64,000 nucleotides of DNA from Globodera rostochiensis (Eukaryota > Nematoda > Chromadorea > Rhabditida > Heteroderidae): the NCBI GenBank assembly GCA_018350325.1, contig JAEVLN010000047.1:124001-188000 (forward strand). Reading direction: 5' to 3'. Numbering within the stretch: position 1 is the first letter of the stretch; each line of letters begins with the position of its first letter. The notes under the pieces are model-generated. The model saw only the letters and a list, made by a program, of their open reading frames with translations. It made no database searches and was not told where the DNA came from. This document shows positions 48,858 to 58,851 of the stretch, piece after piece. Both the position numbers and the translations under genes were made by a program.

Positions 48858-48858
48858 A
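48598..48858 (+). CDS. 86-codon ORF in the border spacer, doubtful
   Basis: ATG at 48598, stop at 48856-48858. The second half is well mixed (L-P-S-G-L-N-Q-S-H-Y-V-W-K-R-V-N-S-D-H-Y). In the four array copies an indel at TAGCTATTT(AA/TTTA)TC truncates it early. It may be a remnant of the gene or transposon from which the spacer came. No family is recognised. Confidence 0.25.
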   Translation: MENIILVRLTLICSYFYQYIQYNFVYACISIFHVVFSEFYLFQFREIIKLKFNTFTTLPSGLNQSHYVWKRVNSDHYLTTYTLPQI

Positions 48859-49040
48859 CCCCTGAAACCACCAACGTACCAAATACAGTTAGTTTTTTTT
48901 CTTCTACACTCTCGCTGCGCTCCCGTTACCCCGACCCCTATTTCTTCTTCTACGTTTCGTTGACTCTCGCTACTTCCCCTTCACCCCTGCTTACCCCCAC
49001 TCCTTTCCTACTGCGCTTCGCTAGTACCACCCTACTTTGA
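48858..49040. other. C+T-rich strand-asymmetric tract
   Basis: From about 48890 to 49035 the plus strand is dominated by C and T with few A or G (CTCTCGCTGCGCTCCCGTTA, TACTTCCCCTTCACCCCTGC). It lies directly beside the satellite field and is unlike anything else in the window. Confidence 0.85.
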
Positions 49041-49260
49041 TCTTCAATAATTCAGATTAATTTAAAATTTAATTTGATAGATGATAAAAATTGATTTAAA
49101 AATGGAGAATGTTTTGCAATATTATATCTTTTAATTTTGCGTTTTATTATTTTTAAAAGGTTTCACATCTGCCAGATAAAGATATATATCTAAAGAATTT
49201 TGTTTTTACTTATATTGTTATTTTATACGCATCAAATATATATATACAATTTATGTTCAG

Positions 49261-49290
49261 ACAAAGCTTTCGTTTTGCACACTGGCTTGC
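49261..49290 (+). CDS. Candidate 30-nt microexon
   Basis: The acceptor TTTATGTTCAG and the donor TTGC|GTAAGC bound 30 nt, a multiple of three. With phase-2 joins at both ends it reads Q-S-F-R-F-A-H-W-L; other phases also exist. Both splice sites are good. Confidence 0.4.
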
Positions 49291-50942
49291 GTAAGCACAA
49301 AGTGCTTTCTTTTGAAATTTGACTAAAAACACATTTTTTTAAATTCATTATTTTATTCGATGTAAATGTCTGATCAATCTTTTTGTATTTTATAAGTTTT
49401 ATATAAATGTAATTATGTCATATTTATAGGAATTTAGTCGCCTATTTTATAAATAATTTTCGATTTAAACTTGCCGACAGAACTTTGTAAAATCGCGTAA
49501 CATATTTCTAAAATAAAGCATTGTTGCTTTTGTTGATAATCCTTTGTTCGCGCTCGCGACAATGCATGCCGGAAGATCGTTACTATATAAATATTTTTAT
49601 TACATAACCTACTATTTTATTTTTTAATATTAATTTGCCTAAATAAATTGATCAAATCTTACTTTATTTTTAAATTTTGTATTCAATAATTACTATTTTT
49701 TCTTTAATTGGCAATCTTTATATACTCGTTATGCCTCGTTGTGAATGATTTTTTCAATTAAGAGAAATCTTTATTTGAAGACATTATAGGGCTTTACTAA
49801 CATTTAACTGAATTAATATATTAGACATTTCACATGTGCGCTGATAATGTATAAGAGGAACTTCATTAATTTTATTAATGAATGATTTGTAAATAACAAA
49901 TACAAAACTTTATAAAAAGATAATAATAAAGTTATTAAAAGTAAAAAGTAAAAAAATAATGTATTAAATGTAAATTATTACAATGTTTAATTATATATTA
50001 AATTTAATAATAATATGCCGATTATTTATCATTATCGTTAAACCGAATTAGATCTGCTGGCTCATAGAGAGATACGAGCCTGCCATTATATAATATTAAC
50101 CCATATAGTCGTTGTTTTGTACTCATTGAAATTTTTAAATATGTTATTAAAGTACATAATTTTATGTTCTATTGCTTAAATTTATAGCCAATAATCTGTA
50201 GGAACACGCGCAAAAAAATATTAATTATGTGTAAAGATTAAAGATTCCTTAGTTTGTTTGCATTGTGCTCATTCGTTATTTTACGATGTCTTTGTTTTAT
50301 TTTGAAAGCAAATTTGGGCACATGTTCTTTTTATTCGTAAAAAAATGCTACACTTGTCTAATTAACCCAGAACACAAATATTTTTCTAAACATATTCCAT
50401 AAACAGCTAAACAAACTTCTGTCTATGTTATTTTAATTAAAAATGTGTGTTTAGACTGAACATTAATTTATTTTTATAACTCTATAATTATAAACAATAA
50501 ACAATCAGTATGTTAGTTTGATGAATTTTCTTATTTTAATGATAAATTTAAAAATCTATATACTAGTAGAATTACAAATAAATTGCAAATTTAAATATAT
50601 TTTGCGATACAACGGGTCATGGAAAATTGCTAAAAGCAAATTTAAGAAACAATGGAATCAAATACGAATATATAACTAAACGGTGATTAAAACTACATTG
50701 CAGAAAAAAATGAAATTTGGAAATATTAAAGCTACATCTGTTAAAGCCCAATAAATTAAAAAAAGTGTTTTCATTATTTAATTAAAACCATTTAATAAAA
50801 TGCAAACAGTTAATTAAATTTTAAAAAGTTACCTTACCAACATAACAAAATATATAAGTTTAATTGTTTCAATACTAATTTTATTTCGATTCTGATCTTC
50901 CGCGGAGATAAAAAACACCTGCACTTTTGAGCATTCTAATTA

Positions 50943-51143
50943 ATGGTTTACTTATTGATGTTTTATAGATTGATAAATAATTTTATTTTAAAACGTTTGC
51001 ATTTAATCAGTGATCCGGCCCTAGAGATACGAATTGTCCGTTCTAAAGTCAGTATTATATACGATCAGTTTACGATCATGAGGATAGATATTAAAATGGC
51101 TTTAAACATAAAAAATTTGAAACATAACAAAATTATATTTTGA
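50943..51143 (+). CDS. 66-codon ORF, uncertain
   Basis: The plus ORF includes S-D-P-A-L-E-I-R-I-V-R-S-K-V, which overlaps the recurring AGAGATACGA island. The rest is AT-rich. It is reported because similar E-I-R readings arise at the two related islands. Confidence 0.2.
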   Translation: MVYLLMFYRLINNFILKRLHLISDPALEIRIVRSKVSIIYDQFTIMRIDIKMALNIKNLKHNKIIF

Positions 51144-51419
51144 AGTAAAACCATGAAACAACGAATTGGCGAGAATAAAATGGCCAAATTGAAATGTCAG
51201 AAAGTAACCAAGCCAATAAACCTATAAAAACCAGCAGGGTCACCTCTGAGATAGACTAACTAAATCGTAGCTACTTTTTCTTCTGTGCCAAACAAAGAAT
51301 AATTCTAAAATTAAAAAACGATAAACAAAAAATTCAAAGAAAAAATAAGATGTGATTAAAATTTAAATGGGTTTAATCTTTAATGAATAGATGGCGTATA
51401 GTCTTAATACTATATTAGG

Positions 51420-52684
51420 ATGATTAATACAATTATTATAAATGCTTAAAAAATTCCATTGAAAATAACGGGTAATCATTAAAAAATAAAACTTTGTTAT
51501 TAAAAAATCAAAACATTAAAGAGTACATTTAATTACAACAGATGAATCAAGAAAATAAATATACAGTCTTTCCATAAAGTTGATGCGTTGAGATAAAGTC
51601 ATGAAAAAAAGGGCATCAACAGCAAGCTGTTATTGAACTACAGAACAACAGTAAATAAATTTGCGCAGTGTGCACCATTCCGGAAACCAATCAAAAAATT
51701 ACCCTTCTCCCCGAATTAATAAACAGCCATGTAAAAGAATATTTATTCTTTAGACTATTAAAAACATCGGTTTATTTAACACAATTTGGCACGAATGAGC
51801 ATCCACGAAACTGGTCATAGCCTCGTGTTCTGTCTGCCTGTGGGTTGTGTAAATGCAGAAATTTCCAACAATAAAAGCTTAAATTAAATTTAAATGAAAA
51901 AATCTAATGATTTACCTAATAAAATTTTACAAATTAAACTTGAATTAATAATTTTTTTTGTTATATAAATTTCTTTGTTTGTTTTATTTTAAAAAAATCT
52001 AAATTTATACTCATAGATAGGGCTGGGATTTTTAGTCACTAAATCTTCATCCCCAGCGGGGGCGGGGATGAAAATACGCCCCTAAAGATGGCCATCACAT
52101 CAGAAATTAATGAATTATATTAATTTACTGTTTGAATTTTGTTATGTACTTTTTGTCAAAAGATTTCTAAGTTGTGGGTTGGTTCTGACTCGCTTGAGTT
52201 CGAGCATTTTATTATGGTTGAATAATGTTAAAATTAGATAGCTTAGACTTTTATCAAGAATTAGACGGAATAGCTTTAGCCTTTAATTTTTCTTTTATAT
52301 GTATTTGCCAACTACATTTATTTGTTTCCTAATTCTTCATTTTTTTTTGCCTCTTTTTGGGCGGATCTTCCGACTCCCAGATTATGTACATCACCATTTT
52401 TTAAATTTGAACCTTTCTCAGTTGTATTTATTATTATTGTTAAGGCTTGTTATTAAGTTAAGGTTTAAGGTAATTGATAAAATAAAAAGACGAATTCTGC
52501 CGATATCTAATTGTTCTCATTAATTTTTTTTTTCAAATTTTATTTATTTAACGTAAAAAGGAGACAATAAAAAAACCAAATAAATAGTAATTATTGCGGG
52601 AAATCGTTCAAAAAAACAATAAAATATTAAACAATTTTTGATTAAATCCTAAAATAAACATAGTAAACTCATAAACTCACAATA
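51420..52684. repeat. Long inverted repeat, left arm
   Basis: About 1.27 kb is repeated in opposite orientation at 54681-55955, with scattered substitutions and small indels. Within it, TAGGGCTGGGA at 52018 resembles an hAT terminus and is followed by a strong hairpin (52046-52072). An ORF start shared by both arms is frame-shifted here relative to the other arm. Confidence 0.94.
52046..52072. other. GC-rich hairpin, 9-bp perfect stem
   Basis: TTCATCCCC pairs with GGGGATGAA around the loop AGCGGGGGC. The mirrored copy in the right arm is 55291-55317. The G-rich strand could also form other G-G structures. Confidence 0.85.
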
Positions 52685-54680
52685 TATTATCTTATAATAT
52701 GAAAACGTAATAAAAATCAAAAAACATGATGATAAAAATATCGCGTTTGTCTTAAAGTTTCGTGTATTTATATAAAGAAGATAAACAAAAAGCAAATAAA
52801 AAAGGTTGAAGTAAAAGTAGAATAATAAAAAGTTTTTTTAAAGTTTCAAAATTTTGTTTTATAATGTGTCCGGGGAAGGCTCAGCTGCCCAGATTATTTA
52901 CAAATGTAAAAGTTTAAAATAACTTTTTTTGTTGCCAAATTTCATTTTATTTAAACAATAATATCATTTGAAATATTTATTGATTTCACTCTAAAAGCTA
53001 AACGGACGCAGCACATGAAACATCAGCTGGGAGACACCGTGCGTTCAAGAAACACGCGTGCCACGTGGACAACGCTCGCCAGCAAAACAAAATTTTAAAA
53101 TAAATTTATTATAAGGAAATTATATTTAAATCTTAAAAACTAAAATAAATATATTAAGTAAGAAAAAAATATTAGCTAAATGTTAACTCTGAAAAATAAA
53201 GCCACCGTGATATTAAATTAATATCGTGAAAATAATTAATGAATTTTCAGATTACAAAAACAGCCTTGCTTGACGCTTGATAATGCATTAAAATTTTGTA
53301 CGATAATTTAAATACTAATTACGATATTACATATTATATAGAATCCAATTACAAAAGAATTCTAAATATTTTATCGATTATTCGACTTTTATCAATTAAC
53401 GTAAAACAAAAAAATTAAAAATCAAAAAAGCAGCACAGGTTTAATATTAATGATAAAAAGCAAATACATAAAAAATAATAACCATAAACTGTCGCAAAAT
53501 AATAATGTTTCAAACAGCTGATAAATAGTAAGTTTATAGTATTTTTGAAAATTTGTTAATAATCAACTAAACATTATTTATATCTGACAAATATGATAAA
53601 GGACATATTTGGCGGAAATGAAAACGTACTTGGTTGAAATAAAGACTGATTTAGCAAAAATAAGATCAAAAAATCAGGTTGTTAGTTTTAAATATTTTTT
53701 TTATTGTTCTTTAACAGAAATAAGATCGATTTAGCAGAAAGTCGATTTTTAGGGGTGCATTTTTTGTTTTTATTGCATTTTTCTTTTGATAAAGCAAATG
53801 ATCGAAAAAAATAATCTTAGGAAACTTAACGTGATTTGTTTCATATCATTTTTTCATCTTCCGTTCTTTCTGAGTTTGCATTTTTTGTTTTTATTGCATT
53901 TTTCTTTTGATAAAGCAAATGATCGAAAAAAATAATCTTAGGAAACTTAACGTGATTTGTTTCATATCATTTTTTCATCTTCCGTTCTTTCTGAGTTCAC
54001 TTCTACTTATTTTTTACTGCTAAAATTTAAATAAATTTTGATTCCATTCTTGGATAGCTAGATAGTACTTCTAAAAAGATATGATAGATAGATAGATTTT
54101 TAATTTATTAATTAAGTTCAAACCTTTTATGCCTTAGAGTTAATTTTTATTAATAATTTGCCTTTTTGTACTTCTTAAAAATTATTGCAAAACTTACGTT
54201 AAAGAAAAGATGTTAAAAAAATAAGTCAACGTTATTGATCTTTAAAGAATAAACCATTCAATTCGATAATTAGTAGAATGCAAAGTCTGGTATTTTATCA
54301 ATCATGACAAACATAAATGTTGGTTAATTTATTTATTAGTCTCATTGTTAGAAAATAAATAAATATAAAAAGCCATCAGAATACTATTATCAGTACATAA
54401 TGTGATCGTTGTGAGTCAAGAAAAGTACTCCGAAAAGGCAATTGCCGTTTAATATCAATTGTCAGAAAAAAGATTAAAAAGATGTTGATTTGCCTTACAA
54501 ATTAGCAACGGACTGACAAATCATTAATTTAAATCTTTATTGATTAAATGAGCACAAAAGATAAATCAACCTATAAAATAAATGAGCTTTGAATACCTAA
54601 ACATAATTATTTTAAAATTTTAATTAAAAGGGTAATGAATATAGAGAAGCAAACAACAACACAGATTAAATTCAATTACT
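52685..54680. other. Loop between inverted-repeat arms
   Basis: About 2.0 kb, AT-rich. It contains GC-rich islands at 52865-52895 and 52995-53095 and a 121-bp tandem duplication. In the 52995-53095 island several frames are open on both strands, so no gene is called. Confidence 0.6.
53756..53996. repeat. 121-bp tandem duplication
   Basis: 53756-53876 and 53877-53996 are essentially identical direct copies. Confidence 0.95.
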
Positions 54681-55955
54681 TATTGTGAGTTTATGAGTTT
54701 ACTATGTTTATTTTAGGATTTAATCAAAAATTTTGTTTAATTATTTATTGATTTTTTGAACGATTTCCCGCAATAATTACTATTTATTTGGTTTTTTATT
54801 GTCTCCTTTTTACGTTAAATAAATAAAATTTGAAAAAAAAATTAATGAGAACAATTAGATATCGGCAGAATTCGTCTTTTTATTTTATCAATTACCTTAA
54901 ACCTTAACTTAATAACAAGCCTTAACAATAATAATAAATACAACTGAGAAAGGTTCAAATTTAAAAAATGGTGATGTACATAATCTGGGAGTCGGAAGAT
55001 CCGCCCAAAAAGAGGCAAAAAAAAAGAAGAATTAGGAAACAAATAAATGTAGTTGGCAAATACATATAAAAGAAAATTAAAGGCTAAAGCTATTCCGTCT
55101 AATTCTTGATAAAAGTCTAAGCTATCTAATTTTAACATTATTCAACCATAATAAAATGCTCGAACTCAAGCGAGTCAGAACCAACCCACAACTTTGAAAT
55201 CTTTTGACAAAAAGTACATAACAAAATTCAAACAGTAAATTAATATAATTCATTAATTTCTGATGTGATGGCCATCTTTAGGGGCGTATTTTCATCCCCG
55301 CCCCCGCTGGGGATGAAGATTTAGTGACTAAAAATCCCAGCCCTATCTATGAGTATAAATTTAGATTTTTTTAAAATAAAACCAACAAAGAAATTTATAT
55401 AACAAAAAAAATTATTAATTAAAGTTTAATTTGTAAAATTTTATTAGATAAATCATTAGATTTTTTCATTTTAATTTAATTTAAGCTTTTATTGTTGGAA
55501 ATTTCTGCATTTTCACAACCCATAGACAGACAGAACACGAGGCTATGACCAGTTTCGTGGATGCTCATTCGTGCCAAATTGTGTTAAATAAACCGATGTT
55601 TTTAATAGTCTAAAGAATAAATATTCTTTTACATGGCTTTTATTAATTCGGGGAGAAGGGTAATTTTTTGATTGGTTTCCGGAATGGTGCACACTGCGCA
55701 AATTTATTTACTGTTGTTCTGTAGTTCAATAACAGCTTGCTGTTGATGCCCTTTTTTCATGACTTTATCTCAACGCATCAACTTTATGGAAAGACTGTAT
55801 ATTTATTTTCTTGATTCATCTGTTGTAATTAAATGTACTCTTTAATCTTTTGATTTTTTTAATAACAAAATTTTATTTTTCAATGTTTACCCGTTTTTTC
55901 AATGGTTTCCACAATTTTTAAGCATTTATAATAATTGTATTAATAATTTATTAGA
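54681..55955. repeat. Long inverted repeat, right arm
   Basis: Reverse complement of 51420-52684. A minus-strand ORF of 98 codons (54842-55138) is open here, while the equivalent in the left arm is interrupted by frameshifts. The product is Leu/Phe-rich and unrecognised, so the ORF is not called as a gene. Confidence 0.94.
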
Positions 55956-56405
55956 TAGTTCAGAAAGTTGATAATTACGAATTAGTTTTGTTTGGTTATG
56001 TACCTTTACGGTATGTCAACAACAGAAACATAACGAATTGCTTCATTATTATGATTAATTAATGTGATATTTATTAGTATTAAGTTTATTATTATAATTA
56101 TAGTATGGTAATCGAAGCATTAAATTTTTTTAAAAAAATTGTATGATTTACTCTGGTTAAATTTTTTTTACTAAGGTACACTCAAAATTTCATTTCAAAA
56201 AATAAATTTGGAGCCACAAGTAGAAAGAATCACCGCTTGCTTTTAAAAAAATAAAAATAAATTAAAAAGATGCTATATTTGAATGGTAAATGAAAACAAT
56301 AACAAAAACCCACTAATTATTGAAAATCTATCAAAACACATATAACAATAACAGGCAGAGGTGCCGCTTACAAAAACATTTTAACAAAAAATGGAAATTT
56401 TTTAC

Positions 56406-56466
56406 CATTTAAGACGCATTGAATGGCGCCAATGCAAAGCAAAGCCAGAAGAAACAATTTGTTCAT
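56406..56466 (-). CDS. First exon of a secreted protein: signal peptide
   Basis: On the minus strand ATG at 56466 starts M-N-K-L-F-L-L-A-L-L-C-I-G-A-I-Q-C-V-L-N, then one base and a GTAAAAAA donor. This is a canonical signal peptide: a lysine near the start, an 11-residue hydrophobic core, and a small-residue cleavage region around G-A-I-Q-C. The block is clearly GC-richer than its flanks and stops exactly at the donor. The exon ends in phase 1. The gene would continue toward lower coordinates; the nearest possible second exon is about 56345-56368, but its boundaries are weak. A GC-rich stretch upstream (56525-56585) may hold the promoter or 5' leader. No family can be named from a signal peptide. 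Confidence 0.65.
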
Positions 56467-57751
56467 ATTGAATAAAGATTTTTACGCAAAAATATTACTT
56501 TTTCATTCAAAACAAATAATATTTAAAGGAAATTGGTGTGACACAAAAATTTGTGCCGAAGCAGCGATTCATTGGAAGCCAAACGAATAAGATTCAATAA
56601 AAAATAGCATTGTTATCACTGATAATTTATTCAAAATAAGATAAATATCTATTAAGTGTACAAATAATTGCTGAAACAAAACTAAATATACAATTTAACC
56701 AAAATAAAAAATTAAACAAAATGATTGGCTTCTTGTTCGGCACTTGTTAAATTAAACTTGATTTTAAGGAATCTATTTGCTTATGCACAACAGTTACAGC
56801 TAGGTTGCCATTTACCCTTCTTTAATGACATTTACTCATATGCCAAAAAAATAAACTAGTCTCGAATGGCAGCACCTCATAGGCGCCCTAGCGCTGTGGG
56901 CTTCTGAGAGCCGCTCGCAGAGCATTTAGTTGCTTGACCCTATAAACCACAATTAAAAGATCAAATTATTGAATATTTCTTTTAATGAAAAGTATAACAA
57001 GATGTTGATTAATCTAAAGTCTGAAATTTATTACATACATATAACAAAAATAAAGGTCCGTAGTCTTCTAGTCATTGGACACTATCTAGTGAAGTAGTTT
57101 GGTAGAGAAGAATTCGCTAATTTAACTGTTTTTACATTTATCAATTTAAAAAAGCAAAATTTCATGTTGTCAGGCACTGTAGATTGAAATGAAGAAATTT
57201 AAAACATCGTTCACGATCAGCTTAACATTATGCAAATAATTAATTACATCAGAACTGGCTTATAATTAATATATTCCCCAATAAATTATTTTGAACAATG
57301 ATTGTTTGTTTATTTACAATTTCTTTGATAATTTTGCATGGATTAAGTCAAAAATTAAAACTTAGCTTTCATGTTTGTTTATGAACATTGAAATATATAA
57401 TTATATATTATTTGTTTTGTCGTTTATTTATGATGTTATCATTATTCCATAGATTTGTTCTTTTTGAAAATGATTTTTGTCTGAGCTAAAACATTCAGCA
57501 CTAGCAGGAGTAAAATAAAAACATAACAACCAAAACCACTTTACATTAACACGATTAAACTTGACTATAGATGAGAAATGTTAAATGTTATTCGTTAACA
57601 TGTAAATTTTAAAGATATTTTTTTTTAACAAAAAGACCATCAAATTGCCTTAAAAATGTTTATCAAAGCAGAGAGAGAGTTTCCACAGAAGCAAACAGTC
57701 ATGGTCTTCATACGGAATCAGAGATTTAATCAATGAAATAATGCGCCATAC

Positions 57752-57784
57752 CATCAACGTGAAGAATGCAAGAGCGATAAATAG
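57752..57784 (-). CDS. Candidate 33-nt microexon
   Basis: On the minus strand the acceptor CGCTCCACCGCCAG and the donor GATG|GTATGG, both strong, bound 33 nt. Phase 1 at both ends is open (I-Y-R-S-C-I-L-H-V-D); phase 0 reads as a hydrophobic run (L-F-I-A-L-A-F-F-T-L-M). It lies 1.3 kb upstream, on the same strand, of the signal-peptide exon at 56406-56466. Confidence 0.4.
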
Positions 57785-58248
57785 CTGGCGGTGGAGCGCG
57801 AATCCTACTCTAAAGTCTTAACATTCCTCGTAATTTCGAAAATTGAATCAATTAAATATTTAATATTTTGCAACTCATCCATTGCTTTTTAGATTTATTT
57901 ACTGACTAAAATTTTTACAATTTTACGTTTATTTTTTAAAGATAAATTATGAAAAACAATTTTGATTAGCTATTGTTTTTACCTAATATTAGAGATTCTG
58001 ATTAGCAGAAATATGACTCGTAATTGAACTGCTTATTTTTGATGTTGGAAATGATTTAATAATAATTGTAATTATTATTTCATGAAACCGCGTCAATCAG
58101 TTGTGATTCATTTCCAATTGTATTTGATTTTCACTAGCATAAGGAGTTTGCAATTTGCTCGTTCTTTATTATGCGATTTTACTGGACATTTTAAATGTTA
58201 TTTGTAGCCTTTTGAAATTACAGTGGCATTTTTATATTTAATAAATAA

Positions 58249-58455
58249 ATGTGGATTAATTTAAAAGACAATTGCTTATATGCTCCATTTTTAATTATTA
58301 CGGCCCAATCTTTTCAAAAAGTAGCAGTTGAACAGAGTTTAATTGCTATGTTGACCCTCTTCGCGGGTATAGCAATTTGTGGATTTGTATGTGTTCATTT
58401 CGAATACTTGTTATATACAGTCTTTATCAAATGTAAATTCCCGGAGGAAAAATAA
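58249..58455 (+). CDS. 68-codon ORF with internal signal-peptide-like start
   Basis: The plus ORF runs 58249-58455. An internal ATG at 58348 begins M-L-T-L-F-A-G-I-A-I-C-G-F-V-C-V, a good signal-peptide profile, and a GTATGT donor follows codon 13 of that reading. It may be a first exon or a complete small protein. No domain is recognised. Confidence 0.35.
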   Translation: MWINLKDNCLYAPFLIITAQSFQKVAVEQSLIAMLTLFAGIAICGFVCVHFEYLLYTVFIKCKFPEEK

Positions 58456-58665
58456 AATGTGGACAACGTAATTATATAGATAGTATGCCAATTTTAACAA
58501 GATAAAATATAATAAACGCAGCAATATTAATGTAAGAATTTTATTTCTATTTTGTAATTTATCTGGTGCTTTTTTATTATATATTTTTTTTAATATTATT
58601 TGTTATTTATGTTGAGACATTCTAGCAAAACATAGACATAATTTTTTTACAGTTCAAATTTTCAA

Positions 58666-58851
58666 TTGATAGTTTTTTTGCCAACCAGAAAGTTGCACAA
58701 TAATGGCTTTCTAATTATGCAACTTTATGAGCCATCGAGTCAAGTGCAGCTGACAAGAACAAAGATCTTCATCGTCAAAAGGAGCAAAAGTTTGAGGCCA
58801 CAAGAAATAATGAGCCAAAAATTTAGATGTATACGCCAATATTACAATTAA
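58666..58851 (+). CDS. 61-codon ORF, possible exon
   Basis: A hydrophilic, balanced ORF (Y-E-P-S-S-Q-V-Q-L-T-R-T-K-I-F-I-V) in a GC-richer stretch. It starts at a TTG in this frame rather than ATG. The minus strand across the same stretch reads a hydrophobic run ending M-K-I-F-V-L-V-S-C-T, so the strand is uncertain. Confidence 0.25.
   Translation: MIVFLPTRKLHNNGFLIMQLYEPSSQVQLTRTKIFIVKRSKSLRPQEIMSQKFRCIRQYYN

Larger units (their letters stand above)
49041..51419. other. AT-rich DNA with scattered exon-like islands
   Basis: Contains the 30-nt candidate exon at 49261-49290, the conserved island at 50045-50084 and a related one at 51017-51036. Nothing else is recognised. Confidence 0.5.
55956..58248. 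other. AT-rich DNA with exon-like islands
   Basis: Islands at 56340-56466, 56525-56585, 56865-56945 and 57690-57812. The 56865-56945 island reaches about 60% GC and is open in several frames on both strands. Confidence 0.5.

Noticed and set aside
51420..55955. Complete foldback or hAT element bounded by the inverted arms
   Set aside because: The sequences outside the hAT-like termini are themselves inverted copies, so no direct target duplication exists; an inverted duplication of a locus explains it better.
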